Positions 53,333-62,903 of a stretch of DNA of 64,000 nt are shown piece after piece. Positions within the stretch are counted from its first letter, which is position 1. Each line of letters opens with the position of its first letter. The stretch spans positions 1,824,149 to 1,888,148 of the forward strand of contig NZ_LT800497.1 in assembly GCF_900166635.1 (NCBI RefSeq), read 5' to 3'. The position numbers and the translations under genes are program-made. The DNA is from Oceanobacillus timonensis. GTDB taxonomy: Bacteria; Bacillota; Bacilli; Bacillales; Amphibacillaceae. The notes beneath the pieces are model-generated. The model was not told where the DNA came from and searched no databases. It saw only the letters and a program-made list of their open reading frames with translations.

Positions 53333-54032
53333 TTTCGATTTCCTCCAATTTTAAAAAGACTTGATCAATATCGCTGACGCCGAAGTTCTCTAATATTTCC
53401 TGCGGCGTACCGCTTGCTGCAATTCCTTTATTTTTCATTAATAACAGCTGGTCACATTTCATGGATTCATCCATAATGTGGGTCGTAATTAACAGCGTAC
53501 TGTCTTTTTTTAAATCATGCAGCTGATCCCAGATACTTAACTTAAGCACAGGGTCAATCCCGACCGTCGGCTCATCTAAAATCAAATACTCAGGCTGATT
53601 AATTAACGCAATTGCAAGGGATAAGCGGCGTTTCATCCCGCCGGAGTAGTGCGCTACCAATTTCTTTTTATCCTGTTCAAGCTGGACGAGATTTAGCGTG
53701 GACTGAACGGCCTTTTCAGAAATCTTTTTCCCATACATTCGGGCAAAAAATTGAATATTTTCCAAACCGGTTAAATCATGGTATAGCGAATCACTTTGCG
53801 CCATATAGCCGATTTTATTTAAGAGTTTACGGTTGGGAACCGTTGTATCATCGATTTGGATAGAACCGGTATCGTATTTTTCCATTCCCATCAAGCATTT
53901 AATTAATGTCGTCTTCCCTGTACCTGATGGGCCAATTAACCCGGTAATTTGATTGGTGTGAATATCTATGGATACATCTTGCAGAATCGTTTGTTTTCCA
54001 AAGCTCTTGGACATATTAGATAATTTAATCAT
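53310..54032 (-). CDS. ABC transporter ATP-binding protein
   Basis: A 240-residue ATPase starting at ATG 54032 (AAGGAG upstream; the frame is open a further 12 codons). Walker A GPSGTGKT, signature YSGGMKRRLSLA, Walker B YLILDEPTVG, and switch His in LITTHIM. It pairs with the overlapping permease. A perfect palindrome overlaps its promoter region. Confidence 0.92.
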   Translation of the reverse strand: MIKLSNMSKSFGKQTILQDVSIDIHTNQITGLIGPSGTGKTTLIKCLMGMEKYDTGSIQIDDTTVPNRKLLNKIGYMAQSDSLYHDLTGLENIQFFARMYGKKISEKAVQSTLNLVQLEQDKKKLVAHYSGGMKRRLSLAIALINQPEYLILDEPTVGIDPVLKLSIWDQLHDLKKDSTLLITTHIMDESMKCDQLLLMKNKGIAASGTPQEILENFGVSDIDQVFLKLEEIENANASAD

Positions 54033-54055
54033 GCTTATAGACTCCTTTATAAAAT

Positions 54056-54069
54056 AGTGAGTACTCACT
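54056..54069. promoter_or_regulatory. 14-bp perfect palindrome, probable repressor operator
   Basis: AGTGAGTACTCACT lies between a minus-strand TATAAT (54071-54076, reverse complement) and the ribosome site of the ABC ATPase. TetR-type repressors use operators of this form, with GAGTGAGTACTCACTC-like sequences. No regulator gene is adjacent. The remaining bases up to 54406 hold no gene. Confidence 0.65.
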
Positions 54070-54406
54070 CATTATAATATCAAAGTAAGGATGGGTTGAC
54101 AAGAATCTTTTTGGAAGCAGCTGCCTGCATTTACGAAAGAAAAATTATTACAACAGATTCGAAAGCTGTCAGAATGCTATTCTGTCGCTTCTCTGAAAGT
54201 GATCAGCTGATTTGCTTATTATCCTTTTTTTGTGTATCTTTTTAATGTAAGGCCATTTTTTGAAAAATAGGATAAACGTAAGCAGCTGTTTATGTTTGAT
54301 TCCTTATAGGCTTTCTAACTGCTGTATAAATATAGAGTAATGGAAATACTATTGAAGACAGGGGATAACTTTTCGTTTCCCGACATTTGAGACCGGAGGC
54401 AAAACG

Positions 54407-55066
54407 ATGAAAGTACGAATCGAATGCACCTATCAGACACCCAAAGGGATTGCTGCGGCTTTTACTTCTGAAGAGATGGACGCCTCAAATGCGTTGTTCA
54501 TCGTTGAAGATATAAAGAAAACCGGACGTATGAAAAATATCATATTCGTTGATTCTCTGGAGCATACGTGGAGTTTAAAAGAATTACGTAAGCAGATGGA
54601 AGAAATTCAAACCGAGCCGCATGATATAACTGTTTATTTTGATGGAGGATTTGAGCGTGAAACAAGGTATTCCGGTTTAGGCTGTGCCATCTACTATCAA
54701 CAGAATAATACATTTTACCGTTTACGAAAAAATGCCCTGGTGGAAGAGCTTTATACGAATAATGAAGCGGAATACGCTGCATTGCACTTGGCACTGGTGG
54801 AATTGGAGGGACTGGGTGTCCATCATTTGCCTGTCTCTTTTTATGGTGATTCCCAGGTTGTCGTGAATCAATTAATGGGAGAATGGCCTTGTTATGAGGA
54901 AGAATTAATAAAATGGGCAGATCGAATTGAGAATAAATTGAATCAATTGGGAGTTTCTCCGGAGTACAAGCACATTTCACGTAAGAAGAATCGGGAAGCG
55001 GATCGGTTAGCTACGCAGGCATTGCAGGGGATGGAAATAACAAGCAGCAAAGAACTATCGGAGTGA
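54407..55066 (+). CDS. RNase H-like protein (RNase HI fold)
   Basis: A 219-residue protein with a 70-residue N-terminal extension followed by an RNase HI domain. The four acidic positions are visible: Asp in VYFDGGFE, Glu in NNEAEYAALH, Asp in FYGDSQVVVNQL, and Asp in NREADRLATQ. It should cut RNA in RNA/DNA hybrids, although several Bacillus proteins of this type (YpdQ/YpeP-like) are poorly active. It precedes a terminator shared with the P-type ATPase gene. Confidence 0.85.
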   Translation: MKVRIECTYQTPKGIAAAFTSEEMDASNALFIVEDIKKTGRMKNIIFVDSLEHTWSLKELRKQMEEIQTEPHDITVYFDGGFERETRYSGLGCAIYYQQNNTFYRLRKNALVEELYTNNEAEYAALHLALVELEGLGVHHLPVSFYGDSQVVVNQLMGEWPCYEEELIKWADRIENKLNQLGVSPEYKHISRKKNREADRLATQALQGMEITSSKELSE

Positions 55067-55134
55067 GGCAGGGAAGGGATTCTCTGCTTCTTTTGCATGC
55101 AGTAGAATCTGATGACAACCGCGTTAATAAGATT

Positions 55135-55167
55135 AAAAAGACAAGGAAAGATGATCCTTGTCTTTTA
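55135..55167. terminator. Bidirectional terminator
   Basis: AAAAGACAAGGA pairs with TCCTTGTCTTTT over a 7-base loop, between the convergent RNase H-like and P-type ATPase genes. Confidence 0.85.
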
Positions 55168-55170
55168 TCA

Positions 55171-57861
55171 TTATTCTTTTCCATTTTCTTTGTTAAATGC
55201 TCTTGCAGCAGTAATCTTCCGGGTAATATACTTCTCGATTTCAATAATGATAAAGGTCATTATTCCAATCACAAAAGGGTAGATCCAGTACTTTGCCTCG
55301 ATTGGATATAAGTCAAATACATTTCTCAAGAATGGAATATATGTCACCATGAATTGAAGAACAATCAGAACGCCTGCAAGCATAAAAGCAATTTTGTTGG
55401 AGAAGAAATCTTTATTAAATGCAAAGTGACGCTCGTTTCGGACATTAAATACATGGAAAAGCTGTGCAATTACAATGGAATGCAGCGTAATCGTTGTTAC
55501 CTGTTCTGGTGAATAGTGTTCTGGATCACCGAGCAGGGTTACATTCATAGTCATAATCGCTCCGCCGACAAGTAGTGATACTAAAATAATCCGGAACATA
55601 TAGTAGGGACTAAGCAGTTTTGCGTTAGCCGGGCGTGGTGGCCGTTCCATTGCTCCAGGCTCCAGTTTTTCAAATGCCAATGCGAAAGAAACGGTTACGG
55701 CTGTTACCATATTTACATAAAGTACCTGAATGGGGGAGAGCGGCATATTCATTCCTACGATTAACGCAGAAACAATCAAAAATGCTTCCGCACCATTGGT
55801 CGGCAGGATAAACAGGATGGTTTTCTTCAAATTATCGTAGACACGCCGGCCTTCTTTTACCGCATTAACAATGGTATTAAAATTATCATCGACCAGCACC
55901 ATTTCGGAAGCTTCTTTAGCTACTTCGGTTCCTTTGATGCCCATGGAAACCCCGATATCAGCGCGTTTTAAAGCAGGAGCGTCATTAACCCCATCACCTG
56001 TCATCGCCGTAATTTCTCCGTTTTCCTGCATAGCGGTTACCAGTTGCAGTTTGTTCTCTGGACTGGTGCGGGCGAAAACATCTACATGCTGGACTGCGTT
56101 CTGTATTTCCTCTTCAGATAACTGATCCAAATCGCGTCCTTCGAGTACATTGTCTTGTTCGGTAATGCCCATTTGTTTGGCAATAGCAAGAGCTGTCGCC
56201 TTATGATCTCCTGTAATCATTTTTACCTGGATGCCAGCTCGTTTGCAAACTTTTACCGCTTCGATAGCTTCTTCTCTTGGAGGATCGAGAATGCCTGCCA
56301 AACCGATTATGTTCAATCCTTCACAAATATCTTCATGATCAATTTGTGTTTTATCGGCTTCTATATATTTATACGCAGCTCCGATGATTCTTTCTCCATT
56401 GCTGGAGCGTGCGAGCATTTTATCTTCCCAAAGCCTGCGTTCCTCGGAACCTTCTGTCAAACCTGCCATATCAAACAGCCGGTCGGGAGCTCCTTTGACA
56501 TAAATGATTTTTTCTCCGTCTTTTTCCACGAGTCCTGCCATGTATTTATAGCTGGAATCGAAAGGGATTTTAGAGAGGATGGGAAGCCGGTCTATTTCTT
56601 GATTGGCTTTTTCCGCCAGTGTGACCAGACAGCCTTCTGTCGGTTCGCCGCTGATTGTCCATTCTTCGTCCTCTTTTCGCAAATAGGCATCATTTACTGT
56701 TAATACATTGCTTAAAAACATGTGCAGTTCTTGATTCTCTGCAATATTTACTTCTTGATTATTTTCAAGGATGTTTCCTTCAGGTGCGTAGCCGGTTCCT
56801 GTTACATCCAAGTGTCTGTCGGAGAGTTCAATGGATTGGACGGTCATTTCATTTTTGGTCAGCGTCCCTGTCTTGTCCGAACAAATGACGGTTACTGCTC
56901 CGAGTGTCTCCACGGATGGCAAATTCCGCATAATGGCATTGTTTCGGGCCATTATTTGCATCCCTAATGACAGAATGATGGAAAGAATAGCAGGTAAACC
57001 TTCCGGAATGGCAGCAACAATTAAACTGATAACGTAAAGTAACAGTTCCCCGATAGGATAGTTATAGAAATATGCTGCAAAAACAAACAATAAAGCTGCA
57101 ATGCTGACGATAGAAATAGAAATCATTTTTCCAAAATGCGCTGTTTGTTTTAATAAAGGTGTTTTTAATTCTTCTACTTCTGCAATGGATTGGTTGATTT
57201 TACCGATTTCAGTATTTGCTCCGGTAGCTGCGACAATGCCTTGTGCCGATCCGGAAACAACTGCTGTGCCGGAAAAAGCCATATTCAGTCGATCACCAAG
57301 GACGGTATCTTCTGGTAGGGTTTCTGTATTTTTTTCGACGGATGTCGATTCACCAGTAAGAGGGGATTCTTCTATTGTCAGCCGGCTAGCGGCAGTTAAA
57401 CGTAAATCTGCGGGAATTTTATCTCCTGGGGATAATAATACGATATCGCCCGGTACCAGTTCGCTTGAAGCAACTTCGGTATGCTTTCCGTCACGAATGA
57501 CAGTTGATTCAAGAGACAGCATTTTTTTAATGCCTTCCAATGCTTTCTCGGCTTTGTTTTCTTGAAAATAACCGATGACAGCATTAATAAGAATAACCAT
57601 TAAAATAACAATCGTATCTGCGTAATGTCCTAAAATCACAGTAAGGACAGCTGCAGCTAATAAAACATAAATTAACGTGTCATTAAATTGCCGTAAGAAT
57701 TTTAACCACTTTGGATCCTTATCAGGCTCCGGTAATTCATTTTTTCCATACTTCTGTTTGCGTTGTTCTACTTGTTCGCTGGTTAATCCATGATTTATAT
57801 CCGTCTTAAGCTCTGTTTCCACTTGTTCTGTTTGTAAGTTAAACCATTTTTTCTGTGCCAT
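55171..57861 (-). CDS. Cation-transporting P-type ATPase (P2, Ca2+-type)
   Basis: About 896 residues; ATG 57861 is taken because AGAAAGGAG precedes it. The P-type signature is complete: phosphorylated Asp in CSDKTGTLTKNEMT, the TGES dephosphorylation loop (SPLTGESTSVEK), KGAPDRLFDM in the nucleotide domain, and TGDGVNDAPALK in the hinge. Ten helices, with VAAIPEGLPAILS in helix 4, the ion site of Ca2+ and Na+/K+-type (P2A/P2C) pumps. It likely exports Ca2+ or Mn2+. It stands alone. Confidence 0.92.
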   Translation of the reverse strand: MAQKKWFNLQTEQVETELKTDINHGLTSEQVEQRKQKYGKNELPEPDKDPKWLKFLRQFNDTLIYVLLAAAVLTVILGHYADTIVILMVILINAVIGYFQENKAEKALEGIKKMLSLESTVIRDGKHTEVASSELVPGDIVLLSPGDKIPADLRLTAASRLTIEESPLTGESTSVEKNTETLPEDTVLGDRLNMAFSGTAVVSGSAQGIVAATGANTEIGKINQSIAEVEELKTPLLKQTAHFGKMISISIVSIAALLFVFAAYFYNYPIGELLLYVISLIVAAIPEGLPAILSIILSLGMQIMARNNAIMRNLPSVETLGAVTVICSDKTGTLTKNEMTVQSIELSDRHLDVTGTGYAPEGNILENNQEVNIAENQELHMFLSNVLTVNDAYLRKEDEEWTISGEPTEGCLVTLAEKANQEIDRLPILSKIPFDSSYKYMAGLVEKDGEKIIYVKGAPDRLFDMAGLTEGSEERRLWEDKMLARSSNGERIIGAAYKYIEADKTQIDHEDICEGLNIIGLAGILDPPREEAIEAVKVCKRAGIQVKMITGDHKATALAIAKQMGITEQDNVLEGRDLDQLSEEEIQNAVQHVDVFARTSPENKLQLVTAMQENGEITAMTGDGVNDAPALKRADIGVSMGIKGTEVAKEASEMVLVDDNFNTIVNAVKEGRRVYDNLKKTILFILPTNGAEAFLIVSALIVGMNMPLSPIQVLYVNMVTAVTVSFALAFEKLEPGAMERPPRPANAKLLSPYYMFRIILVSLLVGGAIMTMNVTLLGDPEHYSPEQVTTITLHSIVIAQLFHVFNVRNERHFAFNKDFFSNKIAFMLAGVLIVLQFMVTYIPFLRNVFDLYPIEAKYWIYPFVIGIMTFIIIEIEKYITRKITAARAFNKENGKE

Positions 57862-58298
57862 AAGCACATACTCCTTTCTTCCAGAATCCGTTTTATATAA
57901 AGGTTGTAACCACATAAGCAGAAAAAATCGTATCTAATAAATACCTGTTTTTGTGATTATAATTTTCACTTTATGACAAATGAAACCATCATGAATCACC
58001 TCTTTTTTAAAAAATAAAAGTATCCTCACTTATAATGATGAGGGATAAAGGGGCGCCATTCAAGTACCCTAGGACGAAAAATTTCGACAATTTGGTGATG
58101 TGCATTTTTGGGGTAAATTGATGGAAGAATGCATGTCTCATATAATACAAAAATCCGTTCATAAATGGCTTTGAAAAGGGGAAAAGAATGAAGCGGAAGA
58201 GGGGGGGCTAAATCATAGGGGTGGTTACAAATTGTTTTAACTTCGCCCTATGATATTAGCTGATTTTATTTATAAGAAACGTTCAGGAAAAGAAAAAG
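57862..58298. other. Intergenic region with one hairpin
   Basis: Promoter region of the ATPase plus 3' flank of the DHA2 gene. ATCATAGGG at 58212-58220 pairs with CCCTATGAT at 58246-58254 and may end the DHA2 transcript. A run of seven G is at 58201-58207. No gene. Confidence 0.45.
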
Positions 58299-59771
58299 TT
58301 ACTTGTTTGGTATAGCGCCTTTTGGGAAAAACCACAGAATAACAAAGGTCAGTGTACCAATTAAGAATAGGCAAAAGAACACGGTATGAAATGCATGCGT
58401 TAATCCATCCTGCATCAAAGTAAGTGTATCCGCAGAAAGTGTTTCTCGCATCCCTTCATTTAAGATGGCATCTGTATTTGGCATATCATCTATTGCCTGC
58501 TGCTGATAATATTGCTGCAGTCGCAGGTTCAAAATACCGCCGAGCAACGCAGTACCAATCGCACTGCCGATAATACGCATAAACATATTTAAAGAGGTAG
58601 CTGATCCTCTTGCTTGCCAAGATACACTATTTTGAATGGCTACGATAAATGTTGTCGAAGTCAGTCCCATCCCTATACCAACGATGAAAGAGCTGAAACC
58701 GGCATAAATGGGTCCTTTGTCTGTATCGAGCAGGAAAAAGAGAAATGTACCGGCAAATAATGCGATACCGCCAAGAAAGGCTGTTTTTCGAAAGCCAATC
58801 CGTAATACCAGATGTCCGGCGATGGTTGATGCGATTGGCCAGCCGATAGATAAGGTACTTAAGGTGAAGCCGGCTACAATCGCTGATTCGCCCATGACTC
58901 CCTGCACATAAGTAGGAAGGAAGCTGCTTAAACCTAAAATAATCATCCCCGAAAGTAAGGTAGCGATATTAGCAATAACCATTAATTTATTTTTCCATAA
59001 GGATAAAGGCATCATTGGCGCGGTACATCTTTTCTCCTGCCAAATAAACAAGGAGATACCAATGACAAAGAGTCCGAGCAATCCGAGTGTTTCCGGCGAG
59101 AGCCAAGCCCAATTGGTGCCTGCTTGTACAAACACGATAATCAACGAGGATATAGCTATGAAAAAGAAACTTGTCCCAAGATAATCGATGGTTTTCTGTT
59201 CTTTATCCACTTTTTCATGAAAGAACAGGACAACGCCAGCCAATCCAATAAGACCAATCGGAATATTCATCCAGAAGATCCAAGCCCAGTCCACATATTG
59301 CACAATCATCCCTCCGAGAAGCGGACCGGCAACAGAGGAGATGCCCCAGACACTTGCTAAATATCCCTGCACTTTGGCGCGTTCTTCTAAACGATACATA
59401 TCTCCAACGATGGTGGTTACCATCGGGTGGATAGCGCCGGCTCCAAGACCTTGGATAAGCCGAAACACGACAAGGGCAGTCATGGATTCTGCCAATCCGC
59501 ATAAGAAGGAACCAATTAAAAAGATAATGACACCAATGACAAAAATGGGTTTGCGGCCGAATAAGTCGGCTAATTTGCCATATACCATCGTAGTGACTGC
59601 TTGCATTAATAGAAAACTGGAAAAAACCCAGCTATATAGCGTGAATCCGCCCAAATCAGATACAATGTTCGGCATAGCTGTAGCGATAATGGTTCCTTCA
59701 ATTGCTGCCATAAACATAGATAATATTAAGGCAATAAGCACGATAGGTCGTTTCGTTTGTTTATGTACCAT
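58299..59771 (-). CDS. DHA2-family MFS drug exporter (14 helices)
   Basis: A 490-residue protein with fourteen helices. N-terminal motif D1 reads LILSMFMAAIEGTIIATAMP, motif A GKLADLFGRKPIF and motif C-like GPLLGGMIVQ, all typical of the EmrB/QacA group. The long C-terminal loop contains the AIDDMPNTDAILNEGMRE segment. It should be a proton-driven multidrug exporter. Ribosome site AAGGAAGGAAAAGGA. Monocistronic. Confidence 0.9.
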   Translation of the reverse strand: MVHKQTKRPIVLIALILSMFMAAIEGTIIATAMPNIVSDLGGFTLYSWVFSSFLLMQAVTTMVYGKLADLFGRKPIFVIGVIIFLIGSFLCGLAESMTALVVFRLIQGLGAGAIHPMVTTIVGDMYRLEERAKVQGYLASVWGISSVAGPLLGGMIVQYVDWAWIFWMNIPIGLIGLAGVVLFFHEKVDKEQKTIDYLGTSFFFIAISSLIIVFVQAGTNWAWLSPETLGLLGLFVIGISLFIWQEKRCTAPMMPLSLWKNKLMVIANIATLLSGMIILGLSSFLPTYVQGVMGESAIVAGFTLSTLSIGWPIASTIAGHLVLRIGFRKTAFLGGIALFAGTFLFFLLDTDKGPIYAGFSSFIVGIGMGLTSTTFIVAIQNSVSWQARGSATSLNMFMRIIGSAIGTALLGGILNLRLQQYYQQQAIDDMPNTDAILNEGMRETLSADTLTLMQDGLTHAFHTVFFCLFLIGTLTFVILWFFPKGAIPNK

Positions 59772-60116
59772 TCCTTTTCCTTCCTTTTCTCCGGCTATTT
59801 ATTTCTTTACCGCGGGTATACGTCTTCCTGAGAACAGGCGATTTTGCTAACTATCAAAAATCACGTAGTAAAGCAATATTCTGTTAACTAATTAGCTTTA
59901 TTGTAGCAGATGCTTTCTTAATTTGTAAGATTTGGAATGCTAGTTTCATAGTTTGGAGTGTAAATAGAAAAATATTTTTGGCAGTTTCATGTCAAACAGG
60001 TGTAGAGCCATCCATAAAAATGAATAGCTCTGGTATGTTTCATCTATTTCCTTCCGATAATAACGATTCACACATGAACAGTGAAAGAGATATTTTCAGT
60101 TCTTTTGCTGTTTAAG
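59772..60116. other. Gene-free stretch
   Basis: About 345 bases. A weak stem (AGAGC at 60006 with GCTCT near 60028) is present and nothing else. It holds the promoter of the DHA2 gene and the end of the gene at 60117. Confidence 0.4.
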
Positions 60117-60467
60117 CTAAGCCAACTCAAGCTTATAAACACCACGATCGGTGGTAATAAAAAATGTCTTCCCATTAAATTCATACAGGGAATGATCCTC
60201 CAGCGGGATTTCATAATAGGAAGATGGAAGCGGCTCATTGCTCATTGTCGGCAGTGACTCAACTTGGCCATCTCCATGTAACAGTAAACTATGTTTTGGT
60301 ACATAATCATCGATTCTGCGTGTGTTTTGGTCATAGGATATATTTTGCAGGTGGATGATAGTTTGATCGATGTCGTTGATTTCGTGTTTTGTAATTTGTA
60401 TCGTTCTTCCATTCCATTGTTGAATTAGCGTATTAAACTCTTCAATGGATAAAAATCCGTGTTCCAT
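60117..60467 (-). CDS. Hypothetical protein (116 aa)
   Basis: ATG 60467 is preceded by AGGAGGGG, better than the upstream in-frame start. A soluble acidic protein with the start MEHGFLSIEEFNTLIQQWNG and a beta-rich second half (HSLYEFNGKTFFITTDRGVY). No family recognised. Confidence 0.65.
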   Translation of the reverse strand: MEHGFLSIEEFNTLIQQWNGRTIQITKHEINDIDQTIIHLQNISYDQNTRRIDDYVPKHSLLLHGDGQVESLPTMSNEPLPSSYYEIPLEDHSLYEFNGKTFFITTDRGVYKLELA

Positions 60468-60618
60468 AGAACAACCCCTCCTGCATATCATTTTTTCCTG
60501 TATGTAATGAAAATATACAAGAGGGGAGACATGGGATACATGCAGGCCGACAAGCTACTCCACATCCAGACAGTCCATGTTCCTTAGTCAATAGAGAGAA
60601 GTCTCACAATAATGCAAT

Positions 60619-60651
60619 GGAGCGGTTCCCTTCAAGGAAGGGAACCGCTCC
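60619..60651. terminator. Strong stem-loop, terminator-like
   Basis: GGAGCGGTTCCCTT pairs exactly with AAGGGAACCGCTCC over a 5-base loop. It lies just after the yfhD remnant stop. The trailing T-run is poor on both strands. Confidence 0.6.
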
Positions 60652-60661
60652 GTTGGATGGA

Positions 60662-60991
60662 TTATTTGTCATGAGCCCGTTTATCTGCAGCCCGGCTTCT
60701 TGCTTGCGCTTCTTTATCATCCGCATCAGCAAACTCGTCTGAAAATTCGACATCTCTGCCATCTGTTTTTTGATTTTTAATGCGTGTTCAAAAGTCCGAT
60801 AAATAGGACCAAGAAGTTCAAGGCGGCGCAGCTTTGAGGAACGGAGCGTATGTTATTAGATACGTGAGTACCGGAAAAGCAAGCCAACGCAGAAATTCGC
60901 CGTGTCATTTTTATTGGACTTTTGAACAACCTCTTCTAGGAGTTTGTGATAAAAAATTATTTTTTCTCTTCTTATGCTCATCTCTGCCCAT
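60662..60991 (-). pseudogene. yfhD: yfhD-type small protein gene split by a MITE-like insertion
   Basis: On the minus strand ATG 60991 with AAAGGAG upstream encodes MGRDEHKKRKNNFLSQTPRR, then runs into the inserted element and stops. Beyond the insert, in an open frame, follow RIKNQKTDGRDVEFSDEFAD and KEAQARSRAADKRAHDK with a stop at 60662. The two halves make one YfhD-family protein (N-terminal basic MGRD part, QTP, then DVEFxxExAD). The inserted 142 bp separates them, so the gene is inactive. Confidence 0.85.
60786..60927. mobile_element. 142-bp MITE-like element
   Basis: Terminal inverted repeats GTTCAAAAGTCCGATAA (60786-60802) and, inverted, GTTCAAAAGTCCAATAA (60911-60927) match at 16 of 17 bases. 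There is no coding capacity. The inside has no similarity to YfhD. Its position within the yfhD frame shows it moved in. No clear target duplication is visible. Confidence 0.8.
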
Positions 60992-61333
60992 TTGAACCAC
61001 TCCTTTTTGAATTGTGAACAATCAGGTTAACTTATCGTTGACCAGGCAAGTTAAAATTGCAGTAAATCGAGTCATTTTACGATGACGATCATGCTGCATT
61101 TCCTCAATTATGGACAACATAAGAATAACGATATTGACACATCTGTATTTTTTCACGGGTGACCAATACTTATTCATTTTTCATATCAGGAATTTCTCCG
61201 TATTACTGCAATATGTGTCTGTAATGTATGCCGATTTATGGAACGTATTCAAAAGCCATTTTCGTATCATGATGTTTAGTCATACGATGAAAAAGGAAAA
61301 GGAAGTAAAAAGATATTGTGAGGTGATTGGAGC
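60992..61333. other. Gene-poor intergenic stretch
   Basis: About 340 bases between the yfhD remnant and the small gene at 61334. Open frames here lack ribosome sites. The promoters of both divergent genes must lie within it. Confidence 0.4.
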
Positions 61334-61561
61334 ATGTCCGATAAAGATAAGCGTTCTTCCAATAACAGGAAACCGAATCGCACTGAAGAAAGAAGAACGG
61401 AATTGGATGAACATGAGGAACAAAAATTTGTAGATGAAGTCCCGCTGGAAGATTTAAAAATAGAAGCTGACGATGAGAAACGTAAAACGAAATCGAAGAA
61501 CGATTCCCAAAGTGAAAGAAAGCATAAACGAAATGAGAACACAGACAGTAAAAAGCCCTGA
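61334..61561 (+). CDS. Small highly charged protein (75 aa)
   Basis: ATG 61334 has GAGGTGAT upstream. The product is extremely hydrophilic (Lys, Arg, Glu, Asp, Asn) with a short less charged patch FVDEVPLEDLKI, and probably is intrinsically disordered. Such small proteins in Bacillales are often made during sporulation, but no family is recognised. A terminator overlaps its 3' end. Confidence 0.6.
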   Translation: MSDKDKRSSNNRKPNRTEERRTELDEHEEQKFVDEVPLEDLKIEADDEKRKTKSKNDSQSERKHKRNENTDSKKP

Positions 61562-61584
61562 GCATCATTGCTGAGGGTTTTCTT
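61551..61584 (+). terminator. Rho-independent terminator
   Basis: AAAAGCCCTGAGC pairs with GCTGAGGGTTTT (small bulge) followed by CTTT. It ends the 61334-61561 gene immediately before the IS91-like element. Confidence 0.75.
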
Positions 61585-61667
61585 TATTGTCTAGGAAATT
61601 ATAAAATTCTCTAGCTGTGGATAACTTTTATGTTAAACTTTTATTAACTCACTGGAGGGGTAGAGAT

Positions 61668-62903
61668 ATGAGAAAGGGAAGCGGAGTTATTAAAGAAATC
61701 TTAAAAGACCATTTTGCTGGATTTTGGGAGTTCCATGCTGATCGTTTTCCGAAAACGTATCGTGAACATATAAAAGAAACGGTAGAAAAAACAATTCGCT
61801 GTGGGACACGTGATTTAGGGTATGCTCGTTATGAGTGTTTAGGATGTGAAGGGGATCCTTCTCCTAAATTCGTGTGTTTTACTTGTAAAAGCAGACTATG
61901 CCACCGTTGTGGGAAAAAGTATACGGATGACTGGTCAGACAAACAACAGGAAATGATATTTAATGTTACGCATCGCCATATGGTCTTTACACTTCCACGA
62001 GAGTTAAGAAACATATTTTACAATGACCGAAAAAAATTAAATGAATTAAGTAAACAGGTAGCCGAAGTATTTCAGTACCATAATAAAAAGAAAGGTAAGA
62101 AAAGAGGCTTCCGTTCAGGGATTATTACGGTTATTCATACGTTTGGAAGAGATTTAAAGTTTAATCCTCACATACATGCATTGGTGACAGAAGGTGCGTT
62201 AGATAATCAAAATGAATGGGTTAATAATGGATATGTTCCTTATGATTTTTTAAGAAAGTCCTGGCAAAAAGTTGTCTTAGATTTGTTGAAGAAGTGGTTT
62301 CCTGCAACACCGAAAATCATAGAACTTATTAATGAGTTATATCAAAGGTATCCGAAAGGCTTTTATGTCAATGCAGAGAAGAAAATGAACAATGCCAAGC
62401 GTGTAGCCAAGTATATCGGCAGATATTTAGCTCGACCAGCTATCGCCGAATATCGTATTGAATCTTATGATGGGGAAACAGTTCATTACTGGTATGAGGA
62501 TCATAAAACAGGAAAACGTGTAGATAAAAAGGTTCCAGTGTACAGGTTCTTATTTGAAATATTACAACACATTCCACCAAAGCATTTTCGAATGGTTGGG
62601 AGGTATGGACTGTATAGTAGAAGGGCTCATCGTAAAGCACAACAAATATTGAGTTTATATGCGTTCATGAGAACGAAGCAGATTTCGTTTCTTTTGGAAG
62701 CAAAACGTAAGAAAAAAACATACCGTCAACGTATGATAGAATCATTTGAACAGGACCCTTTGGAATGTCCGTGTTGCCGTAAACAGATGGAGCTCATTGG
62801 AATATGGCATGCTGACTATGGGTGGATTTATCATTACATGGAGGATGTAGAGAAAGAAAGAAGGAGGAGATACGGAATTGACAAACCCAAAAGAGCCGGA
62901 TAA
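61668..62903 (+). CDS. IS91-family Y2 transposase
   Basis: A 411-residue protein starting at ATG 61668 (GGAGGGG upstream; the frame is open earlier). The N-terminal zinc-binding region has Cys pairs CxxC (CLGC, CFTC, CHRC). The HUH motif is FNPHIHALV, and the two-tyrosine motif YxxxY is AKYIGRYLAR near residue 260. A C-terminal CPCCRKQ adds another zinc site. It nicks and joins single strands for rolling-circle transposition. The gene looks intact. Confidence 0.9.
   Translation: MRKGSGVIKEILKDHFAGFWEFHADRFPKTYREHIKETVEKTIRCGTRDLGYARYECLGCEGDPSPKFVCFTCKSRLCHRCGKKYTDDWSDKQQEMIFNVTHRHMVFTLPRELRNIFYNDRKKLNELSKQVAEVFQYHNKKKGKKRGFRSGIITVIHTFGRDLKFNPHIHALVTEGALDNQNEWVNNGYVPYDFLRKSWQKVVLDLLKKWFPATPKIIELINELYQRYPKGFYVNAEKKMNNAKRVAKYIGRYLARPAIAEYRIESYDGETVHYWYEDHKTGKRVDKKVPVYRFLFEILQHIPPKHFRMVGRYGLYSRRAHRKAQQILSLYAFMRTKQISFLLEAKRKKKTYRQRMIESFEQDPLECPCCRKQMELIGIWHADYGWIYHYMEDVEKERRRRYGIDKPKRAG

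Noticed and set aside
58201..58207. Run of seven G as a phase-variation tract
   Set aside because: Too short to be clearly unstable and not near a start codon or promoter box.
61110..61433. 107-codon plus-strand frame overlapping the small charged protein gene
   Set aside because: It overlaps the better supported ORF at 61334 and has no ribosome site.
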